Part shown: piece after piece, positions 6,491 through 14,820 of the stretch | Layout of the letters: each line of letters opens with the position of its first letter | How positions within the stretch are numbered: the first letter of the stretch is position 1 | Assembly (NCBI GenBank): GCA_963846855.1 | Contig: CAWJXK010000008.1 | Coordinates: 310,001 to 374,000, forward strand | DNA: 64,000 nucleotides | Direction of reading: 5' to 3' | DNA from: CAIWHR01 sp963846855 | GTDB taxonomy: Bacteria; Pseudomonadota; Gammaproteobacteria; Burkholderiales; Casimicrobiaceae | Notes under the pieces: model-generated | Databases searched by the model: none | What the model was told of the DNA's origin: nothing | What the model saw: the letters and a program-made list of their open reading frames with translations, nothing else | Position numbers and translations under genes: made by a program

Positions 6491-9427
6491 ATGGCGGCAT
6501 TGATCGGATTGGTCGTCGGGGCGTTGATCGGTGGTGTGGCGGGCGGAAGGGAAGGGGCATCGTTCGGCGGGTTGATCGGGTTCGTCATCGGCGTCGTCAT
6601 CGCCATCCGGCGCGAGCGCCGGGAAGCGTCGGAACCACCGATGGTGCCGGCTGATTCCGTCGCGGCAGGCGTCGATGCGACGCTGGCGCAGCGTGTCGTC
6701 GTGCTGGAGCGCCGCGTCGCGGATCTCGAATACGCGCTCCGAACGCGAAGCGCGATTGCGGCGGGCGCGTCCGCGGATGCGGCCTCCACCCGCACCGTTC
6801 CTGTTGTGGCGCCGTCATCCGATCGCGGGACCGTGTTGCCCGTTCCGCCGGATGCGCCTATACCCGAGTCCCCACTTGCATTTGAAACGGCCGGCGCCGT
6901 ATCGAGCGCGCTCAATCCCGACGGCACGCGAGCGTCCGCGCTGAGCGCGGACGAGGCATTCGCGACGTCTGCCGGTTCGGCGGCGTCGGAAGATCTCGCC
7001 GTCGGCAGCGACACGTCCGGTCGAGCGCCACCTCCGCCTTCCGAGCGCCGCGCGCCGGAACCGCCGAACCCGGTCTGGGCGTGGCTCGTCGGCGGAAACA
7101 CGCTGGCGCGGATCGGCGTACTGCTGCTCTTTATCGGCGTCGGCTTTCTGCTCAAGTACGCGGTCGAGCACGTGCACGTGCCGATCTCGGTGCGCCTCGC
7201 GGGCATCGCGCTGGGCGGCGTCGCGCTCCTCGTCGTCGGCTGGCGCTTACGCCTCGCCCGGCGCGCCTACGCGATGGTGCTGCAGGGCGGCGGTGTCGGC
7301 GTGCTCTATCTGACCGTATTCGCCGCGCTCAAGCTCTACGCGCTGCTGCCGCCGCTCGCCGCGTTCGGGTTTCTCTTCTGGATCTCGGCGCTGTCGTCCT
7401 GGCTTGCGATCCGCCAGGACGCGATCTCGCTCGCCGCGCTCGCGGTCCTCGGCGGCTTCCTCGCGCCGATCCTTACGTCGAGCGACAGCGGCAATCACGT
7501 GATGCTGTTCAGTTACTACGCACTGCTCAACGCGGGAATTCTCGGCATCGCCTGGTTCAAGGCGTGGCGCTCGCTCAACCTGCTGGGGTTCGTGTTCACG
7601 TTCCTGGTCGGCACGTTCTGGGGAGTGACGCGGTACCGGCCCGAGCATTTCGCCACGACCGAGCCCTTCCTCGTGCTGTTCTTCCTGTTCTACGTCGCGA
7701 TCGCCGTGCTCTACGCGCTCCGCCAGTCCGTCGAGGTGCGCCATTACGTCGACGCAGGGCTCGTGTTCGGCACGCCGCTGGTCGCGGCGGGGCTGCAGAG
7801 CGCGCTCATCCGCGACATCGAATATGGAATGGCGTACAGCGCGCTCGCGATGTCGGCGGTCTACCTGATGCTCGGCCGCGTCCTCTACGCGCGGCACCGG
7901 GACGACATCCGGCTCCTCGTCGAAAGCTTCCTGGCGCTCGGCGTCGTCTTTGCGACGCTCGCCGTGCCGCTCGGCCTCGATGCCCGCTGGACGTCCGCGG
8001 CGTGGGCGATCGAAGGCGCGGCGATCGTATGGGCGGGACTCCGGCAGCAGCGTCTGGTCATGCGCGCGTTCGGACTGCTGCTCGAGTTCGGCGCCGGCGT
8101 GGCGTTCCTGCTCGGCCTGTCGCTGTGGGTGCCGGCATCGGCGCCGGCCGCGATTCCCATCGTGAACAGCGCCTTCGTCGGCGCCGTGCTGGTCGCGATC
8201 GCAGGCCTTTACAGCGCCTGGCAGCTGCAGCGCGAAGCGAACGGGCCCCCCGAATCCGAGCGGCTGTTCTCCGGAGTCGTGCTCGCGTGGGGCGTGCTCT
8301 GGTGGCTCGGCGCAGGCTGGCGCGAGATCGAGCGATGGCTGCCGCGCGAGGCGCAGATTCCCGCGTTCGTGGCACTGCTCGCACTCACTGCCGTGGCGTT
8401 CGCCGCAGCGCAACGGCCGTTGCGATGGCCGATGGCGCGATTCCCGGCGCTGCTGCTGCTGCCGACGCTGGGCGCAATCGCCGTGTTCGCCATCGGCGGC
8501 GTCCGCAGGGCGGACGATCACCTGCTGGCGCACGGCGGCTACCTCGCGTGGCCGCTTGCAGTCGCGGTCGTCGTCGCGCTGCTGCATCGGTTCGACCGCC
8601 ATGCCGCGACCGCGGCGGATCTCGGGGGCCTGTCGCTCGAACCCTGGCACGCCGGATTGTTCTGGCTCGTACTGCTCCTGTGCGGGCACGAGCTTGCATG
8701 GGCGGGCGAACGGATCGCTTACGGCCACGGCGTGTGGAGCGCCGTGCCGTGGGGCCTCGTTCCGGCGCTGGGGCTCGCCGTCGTCTGCGTGCTTGCATCC
8801 GGGCCTCGCTGGCCGCTTGGCGCGCATCGCCGCGGGTATCTGGTCCTTGGCGGCGTTCCGGTGGCGGTGGTGCTCGTGCTGTGGTCGCTCGCGGCGAGCG
8901 TGCACGGCGACGGCGATCCCGCGCCGTTGCCGTATTTCCCGCTCGCGAATCCGCTCGATGTCACGCAGGCGATCGTGCTCATGGCTGTCGCGCTGTGGAC
9001 ATTGCGCGCGCGTCGCGAGGATCCTGCCCTCTCCGACATGTTGCCGCGCGGCGCTGTCGCCGCGGTGCTCGCGGCATTGGTATTCGTCTGGATCAACGCC
9101 ATCGCGCTGCGGAGCATCCATTTCTGGTACGACGTGCCCTACACCGCGCACGCGCTCTGGCGCTCGACGCTGGTGCAGGCGACGCTGGCGTTGCTCTGGT
9201 CCGCGATCGCGCTGGCGACGATGGCCTACGCGAACCGGCGGCAGTGGCGCGCGCCGTGGTTCGCAGGCGCCGCGCTGCTGGGCGTGGTCGTCGCCAAGCT
9301 GTTCCTGGTCGAGCTCGCGCAGGTCGGTACGATCACGCGAATCGTCTCGTTCATCGGCGTGGGGCTGCTGCTGCTCCTGATCGGCTATCTCGCGCCCGTG
9401 CCGCCGCGCAAGGAGGTCACACCGTGA
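6491..9427 (+). CDS. DUF2339 multi-pass membrane protein
   Basis: 978 residues from ATG with GGAGGAG just before it. A glycine-rich N-terminal hydrophobic segment (about 1-35) is followed by a coiled-coil-like stretch and a low-complexity linker to about residue 190. Then come some 20 or more hydrophobic helices to the end, including NTLARIGVLLLFIGVGFLLKYA as two short halves typical of DUF2339. The function of DUF2339 is not established. Its stop overlaps the start of the DUF3999 gene by 4 bases (GTGA), so the two are translationally coupled and probably work together in the envelope. Confidence 0.9.
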   Translation: MAALIGLVVGALIGGVAGGREGASFGGLIGFVIGVVIAIRRERREASEPPMVPADSVAAGVDATLAQRVVVLERRVADLEYALRTRSAIAAGASADAASTRTVPVVAPSSDRGTVLPVPPDAPIPESPLAFETAGAVSSALNPDGTRASALSADEAFATSAGSAASEDLAVGSDTSGRAPPPPSERRAPEPPNPVWAWLVGGNTLARIGVLLLFIGVGFLLKYAVEHVHVPISVRLAGIALGGVALLVVGWRLRLARRAYAMVLQGGGVGVLYLTVFAALKLYALLPPLAAFGFLFWISALSSWLAIRQDAISLAALAVLGGFLAPILTSSDSGNHVMLFSYYALLNAGILGIAWFKAWRSLNLLGFVFTFLVGTFWGVTRYRPEHFATTEPFLVLFFLFYVAIAVLYALRQSVEVRHYVDAGLVFGTPLVAAGLQSALIRDIEYGMAYSALAMSAVYLMLGRVLYARHRDDIRLLVESFLALGVVFATLAVPLGLDARWTSAAWAIEGAAIVWAGLRQQRLVMRAFGLLLEFGAGVAFLLGLSLWVPASAPAAIPIVNSAFVGAVLVAIAGLYSAWQLQREANGPPESERLFSGVVLAWGVLWWLGAGWREIERWLPREAQIPAFVALLALTAVAFAAAQRPLRWPMARFPALLLLPTLGAIAVFAIGGVRRADDHLLAHGGYLAWPLAVAVVVALLHRFDRHAATAADLGGLSLEPWHAGLFWLVLLLCGHELAWAGERIAYGHGVWSAVPWGLVPALGLAVVCVLASGPRWPLGAHRRGYLVLGGVPVAVVLVLWSLAASVHGDGDPAPLPYFPLANPLDVTQAIVLMAVALWTLRARREDPALSDMLPRGAVAAVLAALVFVWINAIALRSIHFWYDVPYTAHALWRSTLVQATLALLWSAIALATMAYANRRQWRAPWFAGAALLGVVVAKLFLVELAQVGTITRIVSFIGVGLLLLLIGYLAPVPPRKEVTP

Positions 9428-10809
9428 TACGTCATCTGTTTCTGATCGCCTTCGTCGCTGCCGGCGCCCATGCCGAGCGTCCGTCGGACTACGCCGCCGG
9501 CGTGCCGCTGACGCCGGCGGGCAGCGGACCCTTTCAACGCGTGGCTGTCCCGGCCGCGGCCTACGAGGGCACCGTGCGTCCCGATCTCGCGGATCTGCGC
9601 ATCTTCAACGCCGACGGAGAAGTCGTCCCGTTCGCGTGGATTCCGCGCCCGGCCGCGACGCGCGAGCGTCCGTCCGCGGTCTCGCTCGCGCAGTTTCCGC
9701 TGTACCTCGATCGGGACCAGCGCGATGTCTCGGGCATTTCGCTATCGGTCACGCGCAATGCGTCCGGTACCGCGATCGACATCAGGTCGAGCGACTCGCC
9801 GCCCGCGCCGGGACAGACGCTCGGCGGCTTCGTGCTCGACGCCTCCGACCTGACCGAGCCGCTGAGCGCGCTCGTGTTCACGATGCCGGAAGCCGCCGGC
9901 GCGGCGACGATGCATCTGCGCATCGACGCAAGCGACGATCTCGCACGCTGGCGCAGCGTCGTTCCCGACGCGGTGCTGGTCAACCTCGAATACGCGGGAC
10001 GCCGGCTGGTGCGTGACCGCGTCGACATTCCGGCGAGCCGGTCGAAGTATTTGCGGCTTTCCTGGAGCGTCGGAGCGCCGGTGATCGAGTTCACGGCGGT
10101 GGGGGGCGAATTCGCCGAGCGGGTTGTCGAGTCGCCGCGGCAATGGCGGGTCGTGTCCGGCGCGCCGGTCGCCGATCACGAGGGCGAATTCGAATATGAT
10201 CTCGGCGGCGCGTACCCGGTCGACCGCCTCGACGTGACGCTCGCGGAACCGAACTCGGTCGTCCCCGCGCAGATCTTCGCGCGCGCGAACGCGGCCGAGC
10301 CGTGGCAGTCTGTCGAGTCGACGGTCTTCTATCGGCTGCGGGAGCCGGGCGGAGAGGTCGCGAGCGCGCCGGTGCCGGTCGCAGGTGGCGCGCGACGGTA
10401 CTGGCTGCTCCGGTTCGATCCGCGATCGGGCGCTTCCGCTCGCTTCGCGCCGCCGCTTCGCGCCGGATGGCAGCCGGCGGAGCTCATCTTCGCGACGCGT
10501 GGCCCGCCTCCCTTCACGCTCGCCTACGGCAATCGACTCGCCACGCCGGGCGCGCTGCCGATTTCGACGCTCGTGCCCGGATACGATGCGGCGAAGGGGC
10601 TACCTGCCGGCATCAATGCTGCATCGGCAGGCCTTTCGGTCGAGCTGGGCGGCAAGGACCGCCTGCGCGAGCCGCCGGACGTCAAGCGCTGGATCCTCTG
10701 GGCGAGCCTAGCGCTTGGCGCGATTCTGTTGGGATGGATGGCGTGGCGGCTGTCGCGCGAGATGGGCGCCGCGCCCGAATCGGGGAAGGCGGACACGCCC
10801 GCTGATTGA
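9424..10809 (+). CDS. DUF3999 family exported protein
   Basis: 461 residues from a GTG overlapping the DUF2339 stop. An N-terminal signal peptide (HLFLIAFVAAGAHA) leads to a large beta-rich periplasmic region with repeated DLRIFNADGEVVPF-like strands. A C-terminal anchor helix (ILWASLALGAILLGWMAW) is followed by a short basic tail. This layout fits DUF3999, a family repeatedly found beside DUF2339. No catalytic motif is evident; it may be a periplasmic partner of the DUF2339 channel-like protein. The function is unknown. Confidence 0.85.
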   Translation: MIRHLFLIAFVAAGAHAERPSDYAAGVPLTPAGSGPFQRVAVPAAAYEGTVRPDLADLRIFNADGEVVPFAWIPRPAATRERPSAVSLAQFPLYLDRDQRDVSGISLSVTRNASGTAIDIRSSDSPPAPGQTLGGFVLDASDLTEPLSALVFTMPEAAGAATMHLRIDASDDLARWRSVVPDAVLVNLEYAGRRLVRDRVDIPASRSKYLRLSWSVGAPVIEFTAVGGEFAERVVESPRQWRVVSGAPVADHEGEFEYDLGGAYPVDRLDVTLAEPNSVVPAQIFARANAAEPWQSVESTVFYRLREPGGEVASAPVPVAGGARRYWLLRFDPRSGASARFAPPLRAGWQPAELIFATRGPPPFTLAYGNRLATPGALPISTLVPGYDAAKGLPAGINAASAGLSVELGGKDRLREPPDVKRWILWASLALGAILLGWMAWRLSREMGAAPESGKADTPAD

Positions 10810-10814
10810 CGTCG

Positions 10815-11585
10815 CTACGCGGCCGTCGCCGATTCACTCCACGCGGCCGCGACGAGCGCGGGCAGCACGACACCCGCGGGGCCGCGCAGCGAGTGGTCGG
10901 CATGCGCGCTCAATGGCGTGGTCTCGGTGTTGATCTCGACCACCAGCGCGCCGCGCCGTCGTGCCAGTGCCGGCAGCGCGGCGGCGGGATAGACCTCGGC
11001 GGACGTCCCGACGACGAGCAGCATGTCGCATCGATTCGCGGCGTCCTCGGCCGCGGCGAGCGCGTTTTCCGGCAGCATCTCCTCGAACCAGACGACATCG
11101 GGCCGCAGGAACGCGCCGCAGGCGGCGCAGCGAGGTGGAACATCCACATCGCTGTCGTCCCAGCGCGCCACCCGCGTCCCTTCGCGCGAGCAGCGCACCC
11201 GCGTTATGTTGCCGTGCAGCTCGACGACCTTCACGCTGCCGGCGCGCTGGTGCAGGCCGTCGACGTTTTGCGTCAGCAGCGCGAATTCCGGAACGCGCCG
11301 CTCGAGGCTGGCGAGCGCCACGTGCGCGGCATTCGGTGCCACGCGGCCGACCATGCCGCGCCGCATCGCGTACCAGTCCCAGACGCGCTTCGGGTTCCGA
11401 GCAAAGGCTGCCGGCGTCGCGAGCTCCTGCGGGTCGAATCTCGCCCAGAGCCCGGTCTGCGCGTCGCGGAACGTCGGCACGCCGGATTCGGCGGACACGC
11501 CCGCGCCGGTCAGAACCGCGACGAACCGCGCGGCGCGAAGCGCGGCAACGAGTTGCGCCGGAAGGGCAGAGGGCACGTCGCGCAT
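10815..11585 (-). CDS. cobB: NAD-dependent protein deacylase, class III sirtuin
   Basis: Removes acyl groups from lysines using NAD+. 256 residues from ATG at 11585. NAD-binding motifs GAGVSAESGVPTFR and TQNVDGLHQRAG, the catalytic H in ELHGN, and GTSAEVYPAA are all present. WDWYAMRR supplies the Tyr-x-x-Arg pair that marks class III enzymes preferring succinyl/malonyl lysine. The zinc knuckle is incomplete: one Cys (VRCSREG) plus CAAC, not two CxxC pairs. It converges on DUF3999 with a 5-base gap. Confidence 0.93.
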   Translation of the reverse strand: MRDVPSALPAQLVAALRAARFVAVLTGAGVSAESGVPTFRDAQTGLWARFDPQELATPAAFARNPKRVWDWYAMRRGMVGRVAPNAAHVALASLERRVPEFALLTQNVDGLHQRAGSVKVVELHGNITRVRCSREGTRVARWDDSDVDVPPRCAACGAFLRPDVVWFEEMLPENALAAAEDAANRCDMLLVVGTSAEVYPAAALPALARRRGALVVEINTETTPLSAHADHSLRGPAGVVLPALVAAAWSESATAA

Positions 11586-11676
11586 CGCCGGATTGTCGCA
11601 TGCACGGGCACCCACCCGGCCGTCGGCGACGCGCGTGCTACACTCGATCGCACCCTCGCGTTGCACGCTGACATCG

Positions 11677-12834
11677 ATGTCCGGCAATACATTCGGCACG
11701 CTTTTTTGCGTCACCTCGTTCGGCGAATCGCACGGCCCGGCGATCGGCTGCGTCGTCGACGGCTGTCCGCCCGGAATGGAGCTCTGCGCCGCGGACATCC
11801 AGCGCGAGCTCGACCGGCGTCGCCCGGGCACGTCGCGCCACGTGACCCAGCGGCGCGAATCGGACGCCGTCGAGATCCTCTCTGGTGTGTTCGAGGGCCG
11901 CACCACGGGAACGCCGATCGCGCTCCTCATCCGCAACGAGGATCAGCGCAGCAAGGATTACGCGGCGATCGCGGAGACCTTCCGGCCCGGACACGCCGAT
12001 TACGTCTATTGGCAGAAATATGGCATCCGCGACTATCGCGGCGGTGGCCGCGCCTCTGCGCGCGAGACGGCGGTGCGCGTGGCTGCGGGCGCAATCGCGC
12101 GAAAGTGGCTACGCGAGCGCCATGGCGTTTCCATTCGCGGGCACCTGGTTCAGCTCGGCCCGCGCGCGATTCCCTTCGAGAGCTTCGAGCACGTCGACGC
12201 GAGCCCGTTCTTCGTCGCCAATGCGACGATCGTGCCCGAGCTCGAGGCGTTCATGGACGCGTTGCGCAAGGATGGTGACTCCTGCGGCGCCAAGATCAGC
12301 GTCACCGCGATCGGCGTGCCGGTCGGCTGGGGCGAGCCGGTCTACGGCCGGCTCGACGCTGACCTCGCGCAGGCGATGATGGGCATCAACGCGGTGAAGG
12401 GCGTCGAGATCGGTTCCGGTTTCGCGAGCGTCGCGCAGCGCGGGTCGGAGCATTCCGACGAGATGACGCCGCAGGGATTCCTGTCGAACCACGCGGGAGG
12501 CATTCTGGGTGGTATCTCGACCGGACAGGACGTCGTCGTGACCATCGCCGTGAAGCCGACGTCGTCGATCCGGCTCGATCGCCGCTCGATCGACAAGGCC
12601 GGCAACGCCGTCGTCGTCAACACGCATGGCCGCCACGATCCCTGCGTCGGGATCCGCGCGACGCCGATCGCCGAGGCGATGCTGGCGCTGGTGCTGATGG
12701 ACCACGCGTTGCGCCACCGCGCGCAGAACGCCGACGTCGTCACCACGACGCCGAGGCTCGCCGCCTCGGTGGCGCCGAACGCGAAGCCGTCGGGCGGCGC
12801 GACCGTCGACGATCCGGATCCGGACGAGGCCTAG
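11677..12834 (+). CDS. aroC: Chorismate synthase
   Basis: Last step of the shikimate pathway: EPSP to chorismate with reduced FMN. 385 residues. Signatures include GESHGPAIGCVVDGCPPG, RPGHADYVYWQKYG, the GGGRASARETA loop, and the late NTHGRHDPCVGIRA motif. ATG at 11677 gives the standard MSGNTFGTLF start; the frame is open further upstream without homology. The 3' end of the unshifted xseA frame would overlap its stop, but the corrected xseA ends 143 bases away. Confidence 0.97.
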   Translation: MSGNTFGTLFCVTSFGESHGPAIGCVVDGCPPGMELCAADIQRELDRRRPGTSRHVTQRRESDAVEILSGVFEGRTTGTPIALLIRNEDQRSKDYAAIAETFRPGHADYVYWQKYGIRDYRGGGRASARETAVRVAAGAIARKWLRERHGVSIRGHLVQLGPRAIPFESFEHVDASPFFVANATIVPELEAFMDALRKDGDSCGAKISVTAIGVPVGWGEPVYGRLDADLAQAMMGINAVKGVEIGSGFASVAQRGSEHSDEMTPQGFLSNHAGGILGGISTGQDVVVTIAVKPTSSIRLDRRSIDKAGNAVVVNTHGRHDPCVGIRATPIAEAMLALVLMDHALRHRAQNADVVTTTPRLAASVAPNAKPSGGATVDDPDPDEA

Positions 12835-12976
12835 ACCCCTGCTCTTCGGAACGCGGCGCCTGCGCGCTCGTGAGACACCTGTCCCGGTTCCGTGCGCCGC
12901 TGCACGTTGGCCGGGCGGAAGCCCGATGCGCAAGGCGGAACAGGGCGTTCACGGTATCGCGGACCGGCGCCGAAGT

Positions 12977-14336
12977 TCAGGAATCGACCTTGGTGATCTT
13001 CGCGCCGGCAGCCGCCACGCGCGAACCGGATCGCGACGTCGTCCCCCGGCTTCACGTCGCCCGCACTCGTGACGATGGCGCCGCCGGCGATCGCGACGAT
13101 GGCGTAGCCCCGCTCCAGTGTTGCGGCCGGGTTGAGGAGCGCGAGGCTCTGGGCGAGCCCGTCGAGGCGCGTTCCGGCTCGCTCGAGCGAGATCCTCGCC
13201 ACCTGCACGAGCGTGTCGCCGGCCCGGGCGATGCGCGCCGACTGTGCCGGTGGCTGGCGCAGCTGCAGCAGCAGCCGCCTGCCCAGGCCGCCGGTGTCGG
13301 TGGCGACCGCTTCGATCCGGTGGGAGAACGCGCGCACGAGCCGGTCGGCCAGCGCGCGCGCTTCACGCGCCTGCGCCGCGATTCGCGCCGCCGGGTGCAC
13401 AAGCCTTCGCTCGAGGACGTCGAGCCGCTGCATCGGCGCCTCCAGCGCACGCAGCGCCGCGCGCTGCCAGCGCCGGCGCATGCCGATCACGTCGCGGGCC
13501 ACGCCGATGCGATCGGGCGCGACCAGCGCAGCGGCGCCGGTCGGCGTCGGCGCGCGCGCATCGGCGACGAAGTCGCAGATCGTGAAATCGGTCTCATGGC
13601 CGACTGCGGACACGACCGGCAGCACCGACTCGAGCACCGCCTGCGCGACGACCTCCTCGTTGAATGCCCAGAGGTCCTCGATCGAGCCGCCGCCGCGGCC
13701 GACGATCAGCACGTCGACCTCGTGGCGCATGTTGGCGGTACGGATCGCCTGCGCGATCTCGGCCGCAGCGCCGCCGCCCTGCACATTCGTCGGATAGACG
13801 ACCACGCGCAGCGCGGGCCAGCGCCGCCCGAGCGTCGTGAGGATGTCGTGGAGTGCCGCAGCGCGGGTCGACGTGACGATGCCGACCGCCGCGGGATACG
13901 CAGGCAGCGCGCGCTTGCGCTCCGGCGCGAACCACCCCTGTGCCTCGAGGCGTGCCTTGAGGCGCGCGAATCGCTCGTACAGCGCGCCCTGGCCCGAGAG
14001 GCGCATCGTCTCGACGTTCAACTGGAACTCGCCGCGCGCCTCGTAGAGCGACGCCGTCGCGTGGGCTTCGACCGCGAGCCCGTCCTTCAGGGCGAAATCG
14101 AGGAACTGCGCCTTGTGCCGAAAGAAGACGCACGAAACCTGCGCCTGAGCGTCCTTGAGCTTGAAATAGCAATGGCCCGACGCCGCGCGCGTGAATCCCG
14201 AGATTTCGCCCGAGACCCAGACAAGCCCGATGTGCCGTTCGAGCAGCAGCCGTGCCGAGCTGACGAGGAGAGATACCGGAAGCACGGCGCGCGCGTCGCC
14301 TGGCGCAGCGGACGGCGTGACGCTCGGAGGTCGCAT
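12977..14336 (-). CDS. xseA: Exodeoxyribonuclease VII large subunit, with a +1 frameshift near the C-terminus
   Basis: Large subunit of the ssDNA exonuclease ExoVII. Starts at ATG 14336 (MRPPSVTPS). An OB-fold (VWVSGEISGFTRAASGHCYFKL in part), the catalytic domain (VGIVTSTRAAALHDIL, VLIVGRGGGSIEDLWAFNEE, SAVGHETDFTICDFVADARAPTPT) and a long coiled-coil follow. After DDVAIRFARG the reading frame drifts into arginine-rich nonsense running to 12831. Skipping one base near 13010 restores AAGAKITKVDS and a stop at 12977-12979, the expected family ending. The coordinates follow that corrected end (length 3n+1). Either a sequence error or a late frameshift. Confidence 0.9.
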
Positions 14337-14644
14337 GCGGGAATTATCCAGGGCAGCGATGCTATCGACCGTCGCGGCGCCTGTCGGTGAAAGCCGGCAG
14401 GCAAACGTTTGACAACGCAGGTGCAGCAGTCCATTCGTCCACGACAAAAATCAACATCGTAAGCGTTACAAATCCGTCATCCGAGCGTCATCCGACGTTT
14501 GCAAAGCGGCGATTCCGGCTGCGGGAGACAGACTCGCAAATCATTGAAGGCATGACAAAAAAAACAGGCATGAATTTGGGCATCGCAACCTTTCTTCCGG
14601 CCTGCGTACGACTTAGCATTCGAATTTACAAGATATGCACACTA

Positions 14645-14667
14645 TTATCCACAGGATTTGTGGACAA
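14645..14667. promoter_or_regulatory. Pair of inverted DnaA boxes
   Basis: TTATCCACA (14645-14653), a perfect consensus box, and TGTGGACAA (14659-14667), a one-mismatch box on the other strand, five bases apart. DnaA could bind here as a transcription factor. No third box cluster or 13-mers indicate a replication origin. Confidence 0.55.
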
Positions 14668-14803
14668 CCCTTGTTCGCGGCGTCGGTCGACTCGCCGCAA
14701 ACCGTTGTCTGGCGCGGCATTCCGGGCGATTGCCGGCGGCCACTGGGAGAGCCGCCGATGGCAGTGGATACCCCTACCGGTTAGAATGAGCAGGAAACCA
14801 CGA

Positions 14804-14817
14804 TTGTTCATGAACAA
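14804..14817. promoter_or_regulatory. Palindrome immediately upstream of glnS
   Basis: TTGTTCATGAACAA, a perfect 14-bp palindrome ending three bases before the glnS ATG. Its position would let a bound protein or RNA hairpin block the ribosome. The nearest Shine-Dalgarno-like AGGAAA lies unusually far from ATG 14821, which points to coupling with the mini-frame starting inside the palindrome. Confidence 0.4.
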
Positions 14818-14820
14818 ACG

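Larger units (their letters stand above)
14337..14820. other. Intergenic region between xseA and glnS
   Basis: 484 bases between divergent genes, AT-richer than its surroundings. It contains a DnaA-box pair (14645-14667), a -10-like TAGAAT at 14782-14787, and a palindrome just before the glnS start. Open frames here show no protein family. A four-codon mini-frame (ATG at 14810: M-N-K-R-stop) ends in ATGA overlapping the glnS start. Confidence 0.6.

Noticed and set aside
3655..7206. Minus-strand open frame of 1183 codons
   Set aside because: Arg/Asp/His-rich antisense shadow of the MFS-acyltransferase and DUF2339 genes; no family motif, and the sense genes are well supported.
7081..9423. Long plus-strand frame leading into DUF3999
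   Set aside because: Out-of-frame shadow of DUF2339 that happens to be open into the DUF3999 gene; the real start is GTG 9424.
14645..14667. Chromosomal replication origin
   Set aside because: Only two DnaA boxes, no dnaA/dnaN neighbours, no AT-rich 13-mers.
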